Numbered from the stretch's first letter, positions 8,175 through 17,119 are shown. The stretch is 64,000 bases of DNA from Anditalea andensis (GCF_000714815.1 NZ_JMIH01000015.1:124001-188000); one strand, 5' to 3'. Notes: generated from the letters alone by a model not told the origin. A program made the numbers and translations.

Positions 8175-10085
8175 TTGAAAATCATTTCGTCCATTATATT
8201 CTTAACCGGCGCGGTGCTGCTGACGGTGGCACCTGTAAATCATGCATCTGCCCAGCAAGTAGCGGGACAGCTGGATCGGGATACGATTCCATTGGAACAA
8301 GTGGAGGTGTATGCCCCACCATTGGACAGGTTTACCAACGGGCAGACCGTCCGTACGGTGGATAGCCGGACATTGGAGGAGTTTGCCGGGCAGAATTTAG
8401 GGGAAGTCCTTCAGCAGCGGACGGGGATTTTTGTCAGACAATACGGGCCGGGAATGATCGCTTCAGTGACCATGAGAGGTGCAGCAGCAGGGCATACTGC
8501 GGTGTTTTGGAATGGAATCCCTATTAATAGCGCCTCATTGGGACAAAGTGATTTCTCTATCCTCCCGACTAATGGCTTTGACCAGGCCACTGTACACCAG
8601 GGATCTTCGGGCGCACTATATGGTACCGATGCCATAGGGGGTTCCATACACTTGAACAGTAAACTCAGCTTTGGACTAGGGAGTAAATTTTCCTTTTATC
8701 AGGGTATAGGTTCCTTTGGAAGGATGAACAACCAACTTCAGTACAGCTACTCTAATCAAAAAATAGCGACCACTACCCGGATCTACAGAAATTTTACGGA
8801 AAACAATTATCCCTATACCAACAGGGCAAAATTCGGAAGTCCTACCGAGCGGCAGGACCATGCTGCCATAGAGCAGTATGGGGTTAATCAGGATATTGGC
8901 TGGAATGTGGGTGAAAATTCCCAGCTCAGCACTTCACTCTGGTGGAACCTTACTGATAGAGAAATACAGCCGGTAATGGGTTCCAATACCCATGAAGTCC
9001 AAAAAGACCAAAATCTGAGATGGGTGATGGATTACTTCCGTTTTGGAACCTCGGGTACCTGGAATGTAAAACTTGGAGCTGTCCATGATGAACTCCTGTT
9101 TAACAGATCTTCGCAGAATTTGGTCACCCAATATTTTGCTTCCAGTGACTATGAGCATAGCTTTTCCGAAAATTGGCAGATCAAGTCTGGGATCAGATAT
9201 ACCCAGATAGAAGGAAATCTCAGTACCTATGAAGCTACAGATAACAGATTGGAGTTGTACCATTCTTCCAGCTTGGAGGTTTCAGATAAGTTAGCGCTTT
9301 CGGTAAACCTACGGCAGTTGGTTTATGAAGGTACATTTGCACCATTTACACCATCTATCAGCGGTGGTTATGCTATTTATCAGGCGGATAGAAATGCATT
9401 GAAAATTAACGGTGCTTTTTCCAGAAGCTTTAAAGTACCTACTATAAATGACAGATTTTGGGTGCCTGGAGGAAACCCGGATTTGCTGTCAGAAGATAGC
9501 TGGAGTGGAGAGATTGGGCTGGTTCATACTTTCGAAAAAGAAAGGTTTAAAGTAGAAACTCAAGCGACATATTTTAAAATGTGGGTAGACAACTGGATCA
9601 TTTGGCTGCCTACGGGAAATTTTTGGAGTCCTACTAATTATCGCGAAGTACAAAACCAAGGTTTGGAAATTTTTACCGATGCTCTCTGGAAAATCAATGA
9701 ATGGTCTATTATCGGAAATGTAAATTATGCCTATACACATGCACTGATACTATCGGAAGACAATGAAAATACTCATGAAAAACAACTTCCATATACTCCT
9801 GTCCATAAAGGATCAGCTAAACTAGGTTTAAGACGAGGAGCTATTGGAAGCTACATCAATCTCATGTACGTAGGTGAAAATTTTGTAACTACTGACAATA
9901 CATTAAGCATTCCTTCTTATGAAATATTAAGTGCGGGGATGGATTATAAATGGAGATTTAAAAAAATGAGTGGCACGGCTAATTTTCAAATTTTCAATTT
10001 ATTAAATACAGAATATCAAGTGATGAGGCAGCGTCCTATGCCCGGAAGAAATTATCAATTAAACATAAATATTAATATACTATGA
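8175..10085 (+). CDS. btuB: TonB-dependent cobalamin receptor
   Basis: Outer-membrane beta-barrel receptor of 636 aa with an N-terminal plug. The most likely start is a TTG at 8175: it begins a complete signal peptide (KIISSIIFLTGAVLLTVAP...ASAQQ), no in-frame ATG precedes it, and the ATG at 8161 is out of frame. The plug motifs are 'LGEVLQQRTGIFVRQYGPG', 'VTMRGAAAGHTAVFWNGIP' and 'GSSGALYGTDAIGGSIHL'. The barrel ends in a C-terminal beta strand. Expression lies downstream of the cobalamin riboswitch, which is the main reason to call B12 as the substrate. Its stop overlaps the next gene's start (ATGA). Confidence 0.9.
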   Translation: MKIISSIIFLTGAVLLTVAPVNHASAQQVAGQLDRDTIPLEQVEVYAPPLDRFTNGQTVRTVDSRTLEEFAGQNLGEVLQQRTGIFVRQYGPGMIASVTMRGAAAGHTAVFWNGIPINSASLGQSDFSILPTNGFDQATVHQGSSGALYGTDAIGGSIHLNSKLSFGLGSKFSFYQGIGSFGRMNNQLQYSYSNQKIATTTRIYRNFTENNYPYTNRAKFGSPTERQDHAAIEQYGVNQDIGWNVGENSQLSTSLWWNLTDREIQPVMGSNTHEVQKDQNLRWVMDYFRFGTSGTWNVKLGAVHDELLFNRSSQNLVTQYFASSDYEHSFSENWQIKSGIRYTQIEGNLSTYEATDNRLELYHSSSLEVSDKLALSVNLRQLVYEGTFAPFTPSISGGYAIYQADRNALKINGAFSRSFKVPTINDRFWVPGGNPDLLSEDSWSGEIGLVHTFEKERFKVETQATYFKMWVDNWIIWLPTGNFWSPTNYREVQNQGLEIFTDALWKINEWSIIGNVNYAYTHALILSEDNENTHEKQLPYTPVHKGSAKLGLRRGAIGSYINLMYVGENFVTTDNTLSIPSYEILSAGMDYKWRFKKMSGTANFQIFNLLNTEYQVMRQRPMPGRNYQLNININIL

Positions 10086-11155
10086 TGACTAATGTTACCA
10101 AATCAGCATTTTATGCTATTGCGCTCACGTCTGGATTTCTATTTAGCTGCAACAACGACCCTGAGAATCCAGCGGAAGCGTTCGGTAGATTTGGAGAAGG
10201 GGTTTATATAACCAATGAAGGAAATACCCAGACTAATACAGGGACTATTTCTTATTTCAACCCATCCACCTCGCAAGTTGAAAATAATATCTTCAGCACT
10301 GAAAATGATATGGATCTTGGGATTTATGTACAGTCTATAGCTGACCATAATGACAAGGGATATATAGCGGTGGATAATATGAACCGTGTGTATGTAGTGG
10401 ATATTAATTCATTTGAATTAGAGGCAATTATTGAGGATTTGGCTAAGCCGCAACATTTCATTGGACTAAACGACACGAAAGGTTATATAGCCCAGTGGGG
10501 GGCAGATGGATTTGGGGGTGATATAGCAGTGGTGAATCTGGCTACAAATACTGTGTCCGGTAATATTGCGGTAGGTTTAGGTCCCAAGCAAATGCTTTTG
10601 CATGGTAATAATCTAATTGTCTTAAATACGGGAGGATTTGGCTTAGGTAATAGTTTTTCAGTCATAAATACTCAAAATGATCAAGTAACCCATACGGTAG
10701 AAATTGGCGATAACCCTAATAGTGCCGTGATAGATAGAAATGGGGCATTATGGATCCTATGTGGAGGACGATATAAATCAGACTGGAGTGGATTGGAGAC
10801 AAAAGGTAAGATATATAAAATCAATACTTCTTCGTACAGTATTGAAGCACAATATGAATTCGAAAGTGATTCAAGCCAGCCTGGCAATTTGGCTATAGAC
10901 AATACGGGGGATAACTTGTTCTATACTTACAATAGAGGCGTTCATACCTCTAGTATTACTGATTTTGCCGTTACTAATCCTATTATTAATAGAAGCTTTT
11001 ATGGGTTTGGCGTAAGTAAAAGTGATAACATGATATATGGAGCCAATGCAGTTGATTTTGCATCTGCTGGATGGCTTATACGATTTACATCTGCCGGAGT
11101 TCCCCAGGATTCAGTAAGGGTGGGAATAGCCCCTTCAGGATTCTTGTTCAGATAA
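10082..11155 (+). CDS. btuG: BtuG-like cell-surface beta-propeller lipoprotein
   Basis: Lipoprotein of about 357 aa (start at 10082 or 10085). The signal 'YAIALTSGFLFSC' ends in a lipobox Cys at residue 23. The body is repeated blades of the YncE/YVTN or DUF5074 type, for example 'GYIAVDNMNRVYVVDINSF', 'GDIAVVNLATNTVSGNI' and 'NSFSVINTQNDQVTHTVEI'. In Bacteroides, BtuG is a surface beta-propeller that binds B12 very tightly and passes it to BtuB (established for that genus). Here the gene is translationally coupled to btuB behind a cobalamin riboswitch, so BtuG function is a strong inference. Confidence 0.8.
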   Translation: MMTNVTKSAFYAIALTSGFLFSCNNDPENPAEAFGRFGEGVYITNEGNTQTNTGTISYFNPSTSQVENNIFSTENDMDLGIYVQSIADHNDKGYIAVDNMNRVYVVDINSFELEAIIEDLAKPQHFIGLNDTKGYIAQWGADGFGGDIAVVNLATNTVSGNIAVGLGPKQMLLHGNNLIVLNTGGFGLGNSFSVINTQNDQVTHTVEIGDNPNSAVIDRNGALWILCGGRYKSDWSGLETKGKIYKINTSSYSIEAQYEFESDSSQPGNLAIDNTGDNLFYTYNRGVHTSSITDFAVTNPIINRSFYGFGVSKSDNMIYGANAVDFASAGWLIRFTSAGVPQDSVRVGIAPSGFLFR

Positions 11156-11164
11156 AAAATCCAA

Positions 11165-11188
11165 TAGCCCCATCTTTCGGTGGGGCTA
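11165..11188 (+). terminator. Terminator after the btuB-btuG operon
   Basis: Stem TAGCCCCA (11165-11172) pairs with TGGGGCTA (11181-11188) around an 8-nt loop, followed by a CACTTTTATG tail. It lies 10 bp after the BtuG-like stop codon. The U-run is short, so strength is moderate. Confidence 0.7.
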
Positions 11189-11202
11189 CACTTTTATGTT
11201 TA

Positions 11203-11327
11203 CTACCTTTGAATATGTACAATAAGGGCTTCACTTTTCACTGAATGAAAGTTCGGTAAGTCCATCATGTAAGGAAACAGTAGCTCATCCAGCTCATTTT
11301 CGATTTTGAAAAGGTCGGTAAGCTCTA
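11203..11327 (-). pseudogene. Remnant of an MNT nucleotidyltransferase (3' end only)
   Basis: Read on the minus strand, this segment encodes 'ELTDLFKIENELDELLF', then 'PYMMDLPNFHSVKSEALIVH', then IQR and a stop. That matches the C terminus of minimal nucleotidyltransferases (HI0073/MntA type), typically '...IENxLDDLLLPYKIDLS...NPxLIEHIxRVG'. The N-terminal GSRxxG...DxD catalytic part is absent. Such proteins are the antitoxin or AMP-transferase partner of HEPN proteins, and a HEPN gene lies just beyond on the same strand (11995-12411). A degraded 68-codon frame upstream (to 11531) could be part of it but I cannot align it. Confidence 0.6.
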
Positions 11328-11542
11328 GGTTTTCGCCAAACTATTAGCCATTGGGGTTGACCAAATTTTATCTCTTTTATAAAATTGCCCATTGTTCTTT
11401 AAAAAGTGGTTTAATAAATGAGTATGATCAGAAAAATTAAAAATTCCCTTTCCTGGTCGGGAGGTAAAGGCAGCTCCCATATCCTTTTTAAATTGCTTCA
11501 AGGTGACCGCTAAGAGGTCGATAATCTCCAACCACTTTAGGT

Positions 11543-11932
11543 ATACATCATATAACCTATGGAGATATCTTTATTGAAGACGTAAAGATGTATAGAGAAG
11601 AACAGCTGGCAACAAAAGGTTTTAAAGCTGTTTTTACTATAAAGAAAAATGAAAATTCTGATTTAGCGGTAGAATTTATCGATCAGGGATTTAAAACTAT
11701 CATCTGTGCAGCAGATGCCGATAAAAGAGGTGATAAGTGGGTGGGACATGATTTCAACCACAGATTTCTCGATGTGCTGCCGGACTCGGTAGATCCCTGT
11801 GGGAAAAATGGAGAATTTCATTCCTTTTGATACGATGGGCCGATTTGTGAGCAATCCATCCAAATCGTAGTCATGGAAAAGATTAAAAATTCCTATAGAT
11901 TTAAATATGCAGATGGTACCGATGGAGATTAG
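11543..11932 (+). pseudogene. Truncated Dph6-like ATP pyrophosphatase (adenine nucleotide alpha-hydrolase)
   Basis: The plus-strand frame from 11543 reads 'IHHITYGDIFIEDVKMYREE', then 'GFKAVFTIKK', then 'DPCGKNGEFHSF', an in-frame TGA at 11828-11830, then YDGPI and a further tail to a TAG at 11932. This is the C-terminal half of the MJ0570/Dph6-related ATP-pyrophosphatase family, where 'YGDIFLEDxRxYRE' and 'DPCGENGEFHTFVYDGP' are diagnostic. The N-terminal PP-loop (SGGKDS) half is missing, and the stop replaces the Val before YDGP. The gene is therefore 5'-truncated and also carries a nonsense mutation. It lies wedged between the MNT remnant and the HEPN gene, in the opposite orientation. Confidence 0.75.
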
Positions 11933-11994
11933 GGGTTCTGGTTTGCCGGGGTGGACTTTCTCTCAAAAATCTAACATGTGTCAACCGTTTTCAA

Positions 11995-12411
11995 TTAATT
12001 ATCTTCAAGCCACTTCATTTTCCTTTCAAAGTTCTCCAGATGGATAATAAAGCGTTGGGCTGTTTTATCCACTAGTTTTTTATTGACATCTTCATTATAA
12101 AGCGGGGAAGCTTTGATCCGGCAGATGATCATGTCCAGCCAGGCTTCACCGTCATCGATAAGGTCGGCATGAAAAGCCTCTGTAGTAGCATCCCTAGGCC
12201 CAGTGATGCCTTGATGGCCCTGTTCCCTGAAGTATTCCATCATGGTATTTAAGGCAAGCTCATGTGTTACTTCAAAAGATCGAAGAATTTTCTGTTCAAG
12301 TCTGTCGGATATTCCATTAATTTTATATTCCCCGGTATATTCTTTTAGCTCACTAAGTGCTTCAGAATAGCTAGAAAGTCTGATATGCCAATTTATGGTT
12401 TGTGTTTTCAT
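11995..12411 (-). CDS. HI0074-family HEPN protein (nucleotidyltransferase substrate-binding type), probably inactive
   Basis: All-alpha protein of 138 aa. 'FEVTHELALNTMMEYFREQG' followed by 'ITGPRDATTEAFHADLIDDG' and 'EAWLDMI' is the HI0074 family signature. Related HEPN proteins are toxin RNases paired with an MNT nucleotidyltransferase that modifies them. The active-site motif is normally R-N-x-T-S-H (Rx4H) after 'WMDMIKS'; here it reads R98-I-K-A-S-P103, so the His is Pro and the Asn is Ile. The MNT partner that should follow survives only as a fragment (11203-11327). The gene is intact in length, but the module looks non-functional (inference). Confidence 0.75.
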   Translation of the reverse strand: MKTQTINWHIRLSSYSEALSELKEYTGEYKINGISDRLEQKILRSFEVTHELALNTMMEYFREQGHQGITGPRDATTEAFHADLIDDGEAWLDMIICRIKASPLYNEDVNKKLVDKTAQRFIIHLENFERKMKWLEDN

Positions 12412-12473
12412 GGGTTTTTGCTTTGATATAAAAATAACAAAATTCTCTATAGGAAAGAACTAACAGCACAGAA

Positions 12474-12502
12474 AAATGGAAGACATTTATAGCCTTCCAT
12501 TT
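12474..12502 (-). terminator. Terminator of the HtrA gene
   Basis: AAATGGAAG (12474-12482) and CTTCCATTT (12494-12502) form a stem. On the minus strand it is followed by TTTTTC, giving an intrinsic terminator about 90 nt after the htrA stop codon. Confidence 0.7.
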
Positions 12503-12592
12503 CTACTGTATTTAATTATCAGATAAAATTCCGCATATCAAGATAATCTTCCCGGGGTGTGAAGTTCTCGTCTTGTTCGTTTTTATTATTGA

Positions 12593-14023
12593 TTATCTCA
12601 CATTATATGACTGCATAAATCGCTGACCGTTGGCAGACAAACCTTCTATAAGCAATTTTCCGCTATATTTTTCCAAAAACACCCCGACCTCATTGGGATC
12701 TCTTGCCGGTTCCTTATTGATATGTGTGAGGATAAAGCCGTTTCCAAGTCCCAGGTCTCTCAAATATCCTCTAGTCAGTCCACTCACTTTCACACCATAA
12801 GGAATATCCAGCCTGTCTCTTTCTATGGCATTTACAGTTTCTAGCCTGGCACCTAAAATACTAGAAGTAAAAAATTCCCTTTTTAATGTTCCGGTTCCTC
12901 CTTCTAGGTTCTGTAGAGTAAGGTTGGCGGTGTTTTGCCGGTTGCCACGCTGAAAATTAACCGTAATCTTATCACCTGGATAATGATACGATATGGCTTC
13001 TTCAAAACTTCCTTTGCCAGTTACTTGGATCTCTTCTATCTGATATATTACATCATCTTTACGCAATCCTGCCTGTTCGGCAGCACCTCTGCGCTGTACA
13101 TGGGTGACGATGACCCCATCCATTGAAGAAAGATTCATCTCTTCAGCGAGTTCGGGGGTGATTTCTACTACTTCGATACCGGGAAGGGCCTTTTGTACCT
13201 CTCCGAATTTGATAAGATCATTGGCCACTTTTACTGCTATGTCGACCGGTACAGCAAAGCCATATCCAGTATAAGAACCTGTTCGGGAGAGAATGGCGGT
13301 ATTGATCCCTACCAGTTCTCCATTTGTATTGACCAGCGCGCCTCCGGAATTTCCCGGGTTGATAGGCGCATCTGTTTGGATAAATGATTCTAATGGAAAC
13401 TCTCCGCCCAGAATATTGATCTGTCTCTCTTTGGCAGAAACGATTCCAGCAGTGACGGTGGAGGTAAGATTAAATGGATTGCCCACTGCCAGTACCCATT
13501 CTCCTATTCTAAGATCCCGGCTACTGCCCCGTTTGATAGCGGGTAGGTTTTGAGCTTCTATTTTGAGCACAGCTATATCTGTATTTTTGTCAGTTCCTAC
13601 TAGTGAAGCTTTATAAGTTCTTTTTTGATGAACCACTTCTATGGTTTCTGCCCGGTCTATTACATGATTATTTGTGATGATATAGCCATCTCCGCTAAGG
13701 ATTACTCCAGACCCCGTACTTACCCGCTGCGAAGGACCCTGCCCGAAGAAATATTCAAACATACTGTTTCGTCGGGGATCAGAGCCGGAGAAATTTTTAA
13801 TAAATACTACCGATGCAGTACTGTTTTCCGAAGCATCTACGAATGAAACAGGTATTTCTAACCGTTTTGGGCGTTCAGAATATGCGATTGAATGGACCTG
13901 CTGCGCATATGGCACCTCCTGAACCACCTGTGTAATGGTGCCTGTTTCTATGGTTTGGTAGAAAGCCCATGAACCTGCTATCCCACTAATGAAGGAAATA
14001 AGGATGGTTTTAATCGACTTCAT
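12593..14023 (-). CDS. Periplasmic serine protease, HtrA/DegP family
   Basis: S1C protease of 476 aa that degrades misfolded envelope proteins. The N terminus is a signal peptide or anchor (MKSIKTILISFISGIAGSWA). The catalytic triad is intact: His120 in 'IITNNHVID', Asp149 in 'NTDIAVLKI', Ser226 in 'PGNSGGALV'. Two PDZ regions follow, one around 'LPGIEVVEITPELAEEMNL' to 'LRKDDVIYQI' and a more diverged one at the C terminus ('GVKVSGLTRGYLRDLGLG'). It is transcribed alone, with its own terminator, and faces away from dxr. The length fits Bacteroidota Deg proteases. Confidence 0.93.
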   Translation of the reverse strand: MKSIKTILISFISGIAGSWAFYQTIETGTITQVVQEVPYAQQVHSIAYSERPKRLEIPVSFVDASENSTASVVFIKNFSGSDPRRNSMFEYFFGQGPSQRVSTGSGVILSGDGYIITNNHVIDRAETIEVVHQKRTYKASLVGTDKNTDIAVLKIEAQNLPAIKRGSSRDLRIGEWVLAVGNPFNLTSTVTAGIVSAKERQINILGGEFPLESFIQTDAPINPGNSGGALVNTNGELVGINTAILSRTGSYTGYGFAVPVDIAVKVANDLIKFGEVQKALPGIEVVEITPELAEEMNLSSMDGVIVTHVQRRGAAEQAGLRKDDVIYQIEEIQVTGKGSFEEAISYHYPGDKITVNFQRGNRQNTANLTLQNLEGGTGTLKREFFTSSILGARLETVNAIERDRLDIPYGVKVSGLTRGYLRDLGLGNGFILTHINKEPARDPNEVGVFLEKYSGKLLIEGLSANGQRFMQSYNVR

Positions 14024-14322
14024 ATTTGATTTTTATATATGTTTTTATTCATAGGAACTGGAAATTTATACGAAAGATTTAAAATATCATTTCCTTTTTA
14101 ACATATTTTAATTTTACTATTAAGGTGGAAGAGTGAGCTGACAGGCGCTTTTTTTGCCTCCAGTAAATTTATAAAAAGATGAAGAGAACTTCAAGCCTGC
14201 CAAAAAGTAGGGAAAAAACAACAGATTTACTTTTAACCTTGTAAATTTGTGGGCATATTGAGCAAGTTTGTCAGCTGATAGAATTGACTGCATCAATACC
14301 CATTTGAGGAATAGATAATTAC
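14024..14322. other. Divergent promoter region of htrA and dxr
   Basis: About 300 bp between the divergent starts. I see one candidate -7 element for dxr (14242-14249) and no RNA structure or open frame that I would support. Confidence 0.5.
14242..14249 (+). promoter_or_regulatory. Candidate -7 element for dxr
   Basis: TAAATTTG matches TAnnTTTG about 75 nt before the dxr start. The -33 element is not clear. Confidence 0.35.
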
Positions 14323-15489
14323 ATGTCAGAAAAAAAACGAGTGGCCATTTTAGGTTCCACGGGAAGTATAGGTACACAGGCTCTAGAAGTGATTAAGAGC
14401 CACCCAGATAAATTTGAAGTGGAAGTGCTCACGGCCCAAAATAATGCCGAACTTTTGATCCAGCAGGCCATTGCTTTTCAGCCCAATGCTGTAGTCATTG
14501 CAAACGAATCATTGTACAAAAAAGTCAGTGATGCACTTTTTACCCATGGTGTTAAAGTTTTTGCCGGAGAAAAAGCTTTGTCACAGGTGGTAGAGATGGA
14601 GGGCATAGATGTGGTGCTTACAGCGCTGGTAGGCTATGCAGGTCTTATCCCTACTATACATGCTATCCAAGCGGGGAAACCCATAGCTTTGGCCAATAAA
14701 GAAACGCTGGTAGTAGCGGGGCAGTTGATCACCAGTTTGGCCGCTGAGAAAGGGGTAAATATTTATCCTGTAGACTCGGAACATTCTGCGATCTTTCAGT
14801 GCCTGATTGGTGAATTTCACAACCCTATCGAGAAGATCATCCTTACTGCATCAGGGGGACCTTTTAGAGGAAGAGATAGGACATTCTTAAGCAGCGTAAC
14901 AAAAGCTCAGGCTTTAAAGCATCCCAATTGGGATATGGGTGCAAAGATTACAATAGACTCTGCCTCTCTTATGAACAAAGGGCTGGAAGTAATAGAAGCC
15001 AGATGGCTGTTTGGTGTGCAGCCTGACCAGATTGAGGTAGTGGTCCATCCACAGTCTATTATACATTCTTTGGTTCAATTTACCGATGGCTCGATAAAAG
15101 CGCAACTCGGATTACCAGATATGCGTATTCCTATTCAATTTGCGTTGAGTTATCCTGATAGATTTAAGTCAGAGTTTCCAAGGTTTGACTTTGTAAATTA
15201 TCCAAATTTAACATTTGAAAAGCCAGATACTAAGACGTTCAGGAACTTACAGCTGGCCTTTAACGCTTTAGAGAAAGGCGGTAATGTACCTTGTGTATTA
15301 AATGCTGCCAATGAAATGGCAGTATCAGCATTTTTAAAAGATGAAATAGGGTTTCTAGAAATGTCTGACGTAATAGCTGACGCCATGAGTGCAGTAGAAT
15401 TTATTAAAAACCCTTCCTTGGAAGACTTTATTGAGTCTGACAAAGAAACCAGAATAATAACAGAAAAATTAATTAAGAGTAAAGTCTAA
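14323..15489 (+). CDS. dxr: 1-deoxy-D-xylulose-5-phosphate reductoisomerase
   Basis: DXR (IspC) of 388 aa, the usual length. It makes 2-C-methyl-D-erythritol 4-phosphate, the first committed step of the MEP isoprenoid pathway, in the cytoplasm. The NADPH loop is GSTGSIGTQAL near residue 10. The metal and substrate residues fall in 'YPVDSEHSAIFQCL', 'LTASGGPFRG', 'KITIDSASLMNKGLEVIEA' and 'VVHPQSIIHSLV'. The stop codon overlaps the rseP start by one base (TAATG), so the two are co-translated. This dxr-rseP pairing is common in Bacteroidota. Confidence 0.97.
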   Translation: MSEKKRVAILGSTGSIGTQALEVIKSHPDKFEVEVLTAQNNAELLIQQAIAFQPNAVVIANESLYKKVSDALFTHGVKVFAGEKALSQVVEMEGIDVVLTALVGYAGLIPTIHAIQAGKPIALANKETLVVAGQLITSLAAEKGVNIYPVDSEHSAIFQCLIGEFHNPIEKIILTASGGPFRGRDRTFLSSVTKAQALKHPNWDMGAKITIDSASLMNKGLEVIEARWLFGVQPDQIEVVVHPQSIIHSLVQFTDGSIKAQLGLPDMRIPIQFALSYPDRFKSEFPRFDFVNYPNLTFEKPDTKTFRNLQLAFNALEKGGNVPCVLNAANEMAVSAFLKDEIGFLEMSDVIADAMSAVEFIKNPSLEDFIESDKETRIITEKLIKSKV

Positions 15490-16808
15490 TGGATACATTA
15501 ATAATGGCGGCCCAGTTGCTGCTGGGATTGTCACTTTTGGTAGGTCTTCATGAGTTAGGTCACCTGCTCACTGCAAAGATGTTTGGAATGAGAGTGGAGA
15601 AGTTTTCCATCGGATTTCCTCCTAAAATAATAGGATTCAAATACGGTGAAACTGAATATTCTATAGGGGCTATACCTTTGGGAGGATTTGTAAAAATATC
15701 AGGCATGGTGGATGAGTCCATGGATACTGAGAAACTTAACGAAGAACCACAGCCCTGGGAATTCAGATCTAAACCTGCCTGGCAGCGATTAATAGTGATG
15801 CTGGGAGGTATAATAGTCAATGTGGTTACTGGGGTAGTAATATTTACTTTTCTAATGTATGACCGTGGAGATACCTATTTTTCTAGAGACCAGGTATTAG
15901 AGCACGGCATTGCTGCCTATGAAATAGGAGAAGAAATAGGATTCAGGGATGGAGATCGGGTGCTAGATATCAATGGAGAACCTTACAAAAGATTTGATGA
16001 CCTGAGCAGTGGTAATGCCCTGCTGAACAGCGGTGGATATTATACCGTAGAAAGGGATGGAGAACATGTGCAGATACAGGTTCCGAGAGGTTTTATCAAT
16101 GAATTTTCAGATGAAAAAAGTATAGGGAATTTTATCGAAATAAGAAGGCCATTTCAGGTAGAAAGAGCTACCCAGGGAGGCCCTTCTGAATCAGTTGGTT
16201 TTCAGCAAGGAGACAGGATAGTCAGAATAAATGGAAATCAGGTAGCTTATTTTCATGAATTTCAGAAAGCTTTAAGGGCCAATGCATCTGAAGAAGTGCT
16301 GCTAGGGATCCAGAGAAATGGAGAAGAGATTGAAAGGGCAGTAAGGGTAACTGAAGATGGTACTATAGGCATTGAGATTTCGTCCACTGTAGAACCTGTG
16401 AGAGAAAGTTATACTTTCTTTGAAGCCATTCCACGCGGAGCTGAGAGAGCCTTCAGTGCTGTGATTATCAATGCCAGAGCACTGGGCCGGATGTTTACCG
16501 GAGAAGTTTCAGCCAGAAATGTAAGCGGGCCAATTGGCATGGCCAAAATCTACGGGAATCAGTGGGACTGGATCAAGTTCTGGAGCATTACTGGCTTGAT
16601 TTCTATGATCCTTGCTTTCATGAACTTACTTCCTATCCCGGCACTGGATGGTGGACATGTGGTTTTTTTACTCTATGAAATGATCTCAGGCCAATCCCCT
16701 TCAGAGCAGTTTTTAGAAAATGCACAGAAGGTAGGCATGGTGCTTCTACTTGCGCTGATGGTTTTTGCTATCGGTAATGATATATTGAAGATATTCACCA
16801 GTTGGTAA
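15489..16808 (+). CDS. rseP: Site-2 (RIP) zinc metalloprotease
   Basis: Inner-membrane intramembrane protease of 439 aa. The zinc motif HELGH is at residues 21-25 in the first membrane segment, and the third ligand lies in 'PIPALDGGHVVFLL' near the C terminus. Two PDZ-like regions sit between ('GFRDGDRVLDINGEPY' and 'GFQQGDRIVRINGNQV'). The family cleaves membrane-bound anti-sigma factors and remnant signal peptides. It is coupled to dxr and followed by a strong terminator. No anti-sigma/ECF pair is nearby, so its substrate cannot be read from context. Confidence 0.95.
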   Translation: MDTLIMAAQLLLGLSLLVGLHELGHLLTAKMFGMRVEKFSIGFPPKIIGFKYGETEYSIGAIPLGGFVKISGMVDESMDTEKLNEEPQPWEFRSKPAWQRLIVMLGGIIVNVVTGVVIFTFLMYDRGDTYFSRDQVLEHGIAAYEIGEEIGFRDGDRVLDINGEPYKRFDDLSSGNALLNSGGYYTVERDGEHVQIQVPRGFINEFSDEKSIGNFIEIRRPFQVERATQGGPSESVGFQQGDRIVRINGNQVAYFHEFQKALRANASEEVLLGIQRNGEEIERAVRVTEDGTIGIEISSTVEPVRESYTFFEAIPRGAERAFSAVIINARALGRMFTGEVSARNVSGPIGMAKIYGNQWDWIKFWSITGLISMILAFMNLLPIPALDGGHVVFLLYEMISGQSPSEQFLENAQKVGMVLLLALMVFAIGNDILKIFTSW

Positions 16809-16834
16809 ATAATAAGATAAACTTATATTATAGT

Positions 16835-16868
16835 CTAAAGGTCTGAAATTTATTTTTCAGACCTTTAG
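16835..16868 (+). terminator. Terminator of the dxr-rseP operon
   Basis: CTAAAGGTCTGA (16835-16846) pairs perfectly with TCAGACCTTTAG (16857-16868) around a 10-nt loop, followed by TTTTTATT. It lies 27 nt after the rseP stop. Confidence 0.9.
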
Positions 16869-17119
16869 TTTTTATTGACCTCTATACGTGCATGGCTTTA
16901 ATATATTTCTGAAGTATGAAATAGAGATCAGAGCAATGCAGAAATATAATTCCGACATTATGTGTATCTTTAGGAATAAAATTTTGATGTGATATTCATT
17001 GTATTTTTCTTAAGGGAACATATCCTGACATTATGCCCCTTCTAAACTATTGGCATATCCCTTGAGTTTTATAGGAGAACGCTCAAAATTGAGGGTTTTG
17101 CTTTTAAATAATCATTAGC
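16869..17119. other. Upstream region of lon
   Basis: About 250 bp of AT-rich spacer. TATCTTTAG near 16965 resembles a -7 element but lacks the final G. I see no heat-shock operator such as CIRCE. Confidence 0.4.

Noticed and set aside
11325-11531. 68-codon minus-strand frame next to the MNT remnant
   Set aside because: It might be a frameshifted upstream part of the MNT gene, but I could not align it with any nucleotidyltransferase, so it is not annotated on its own.
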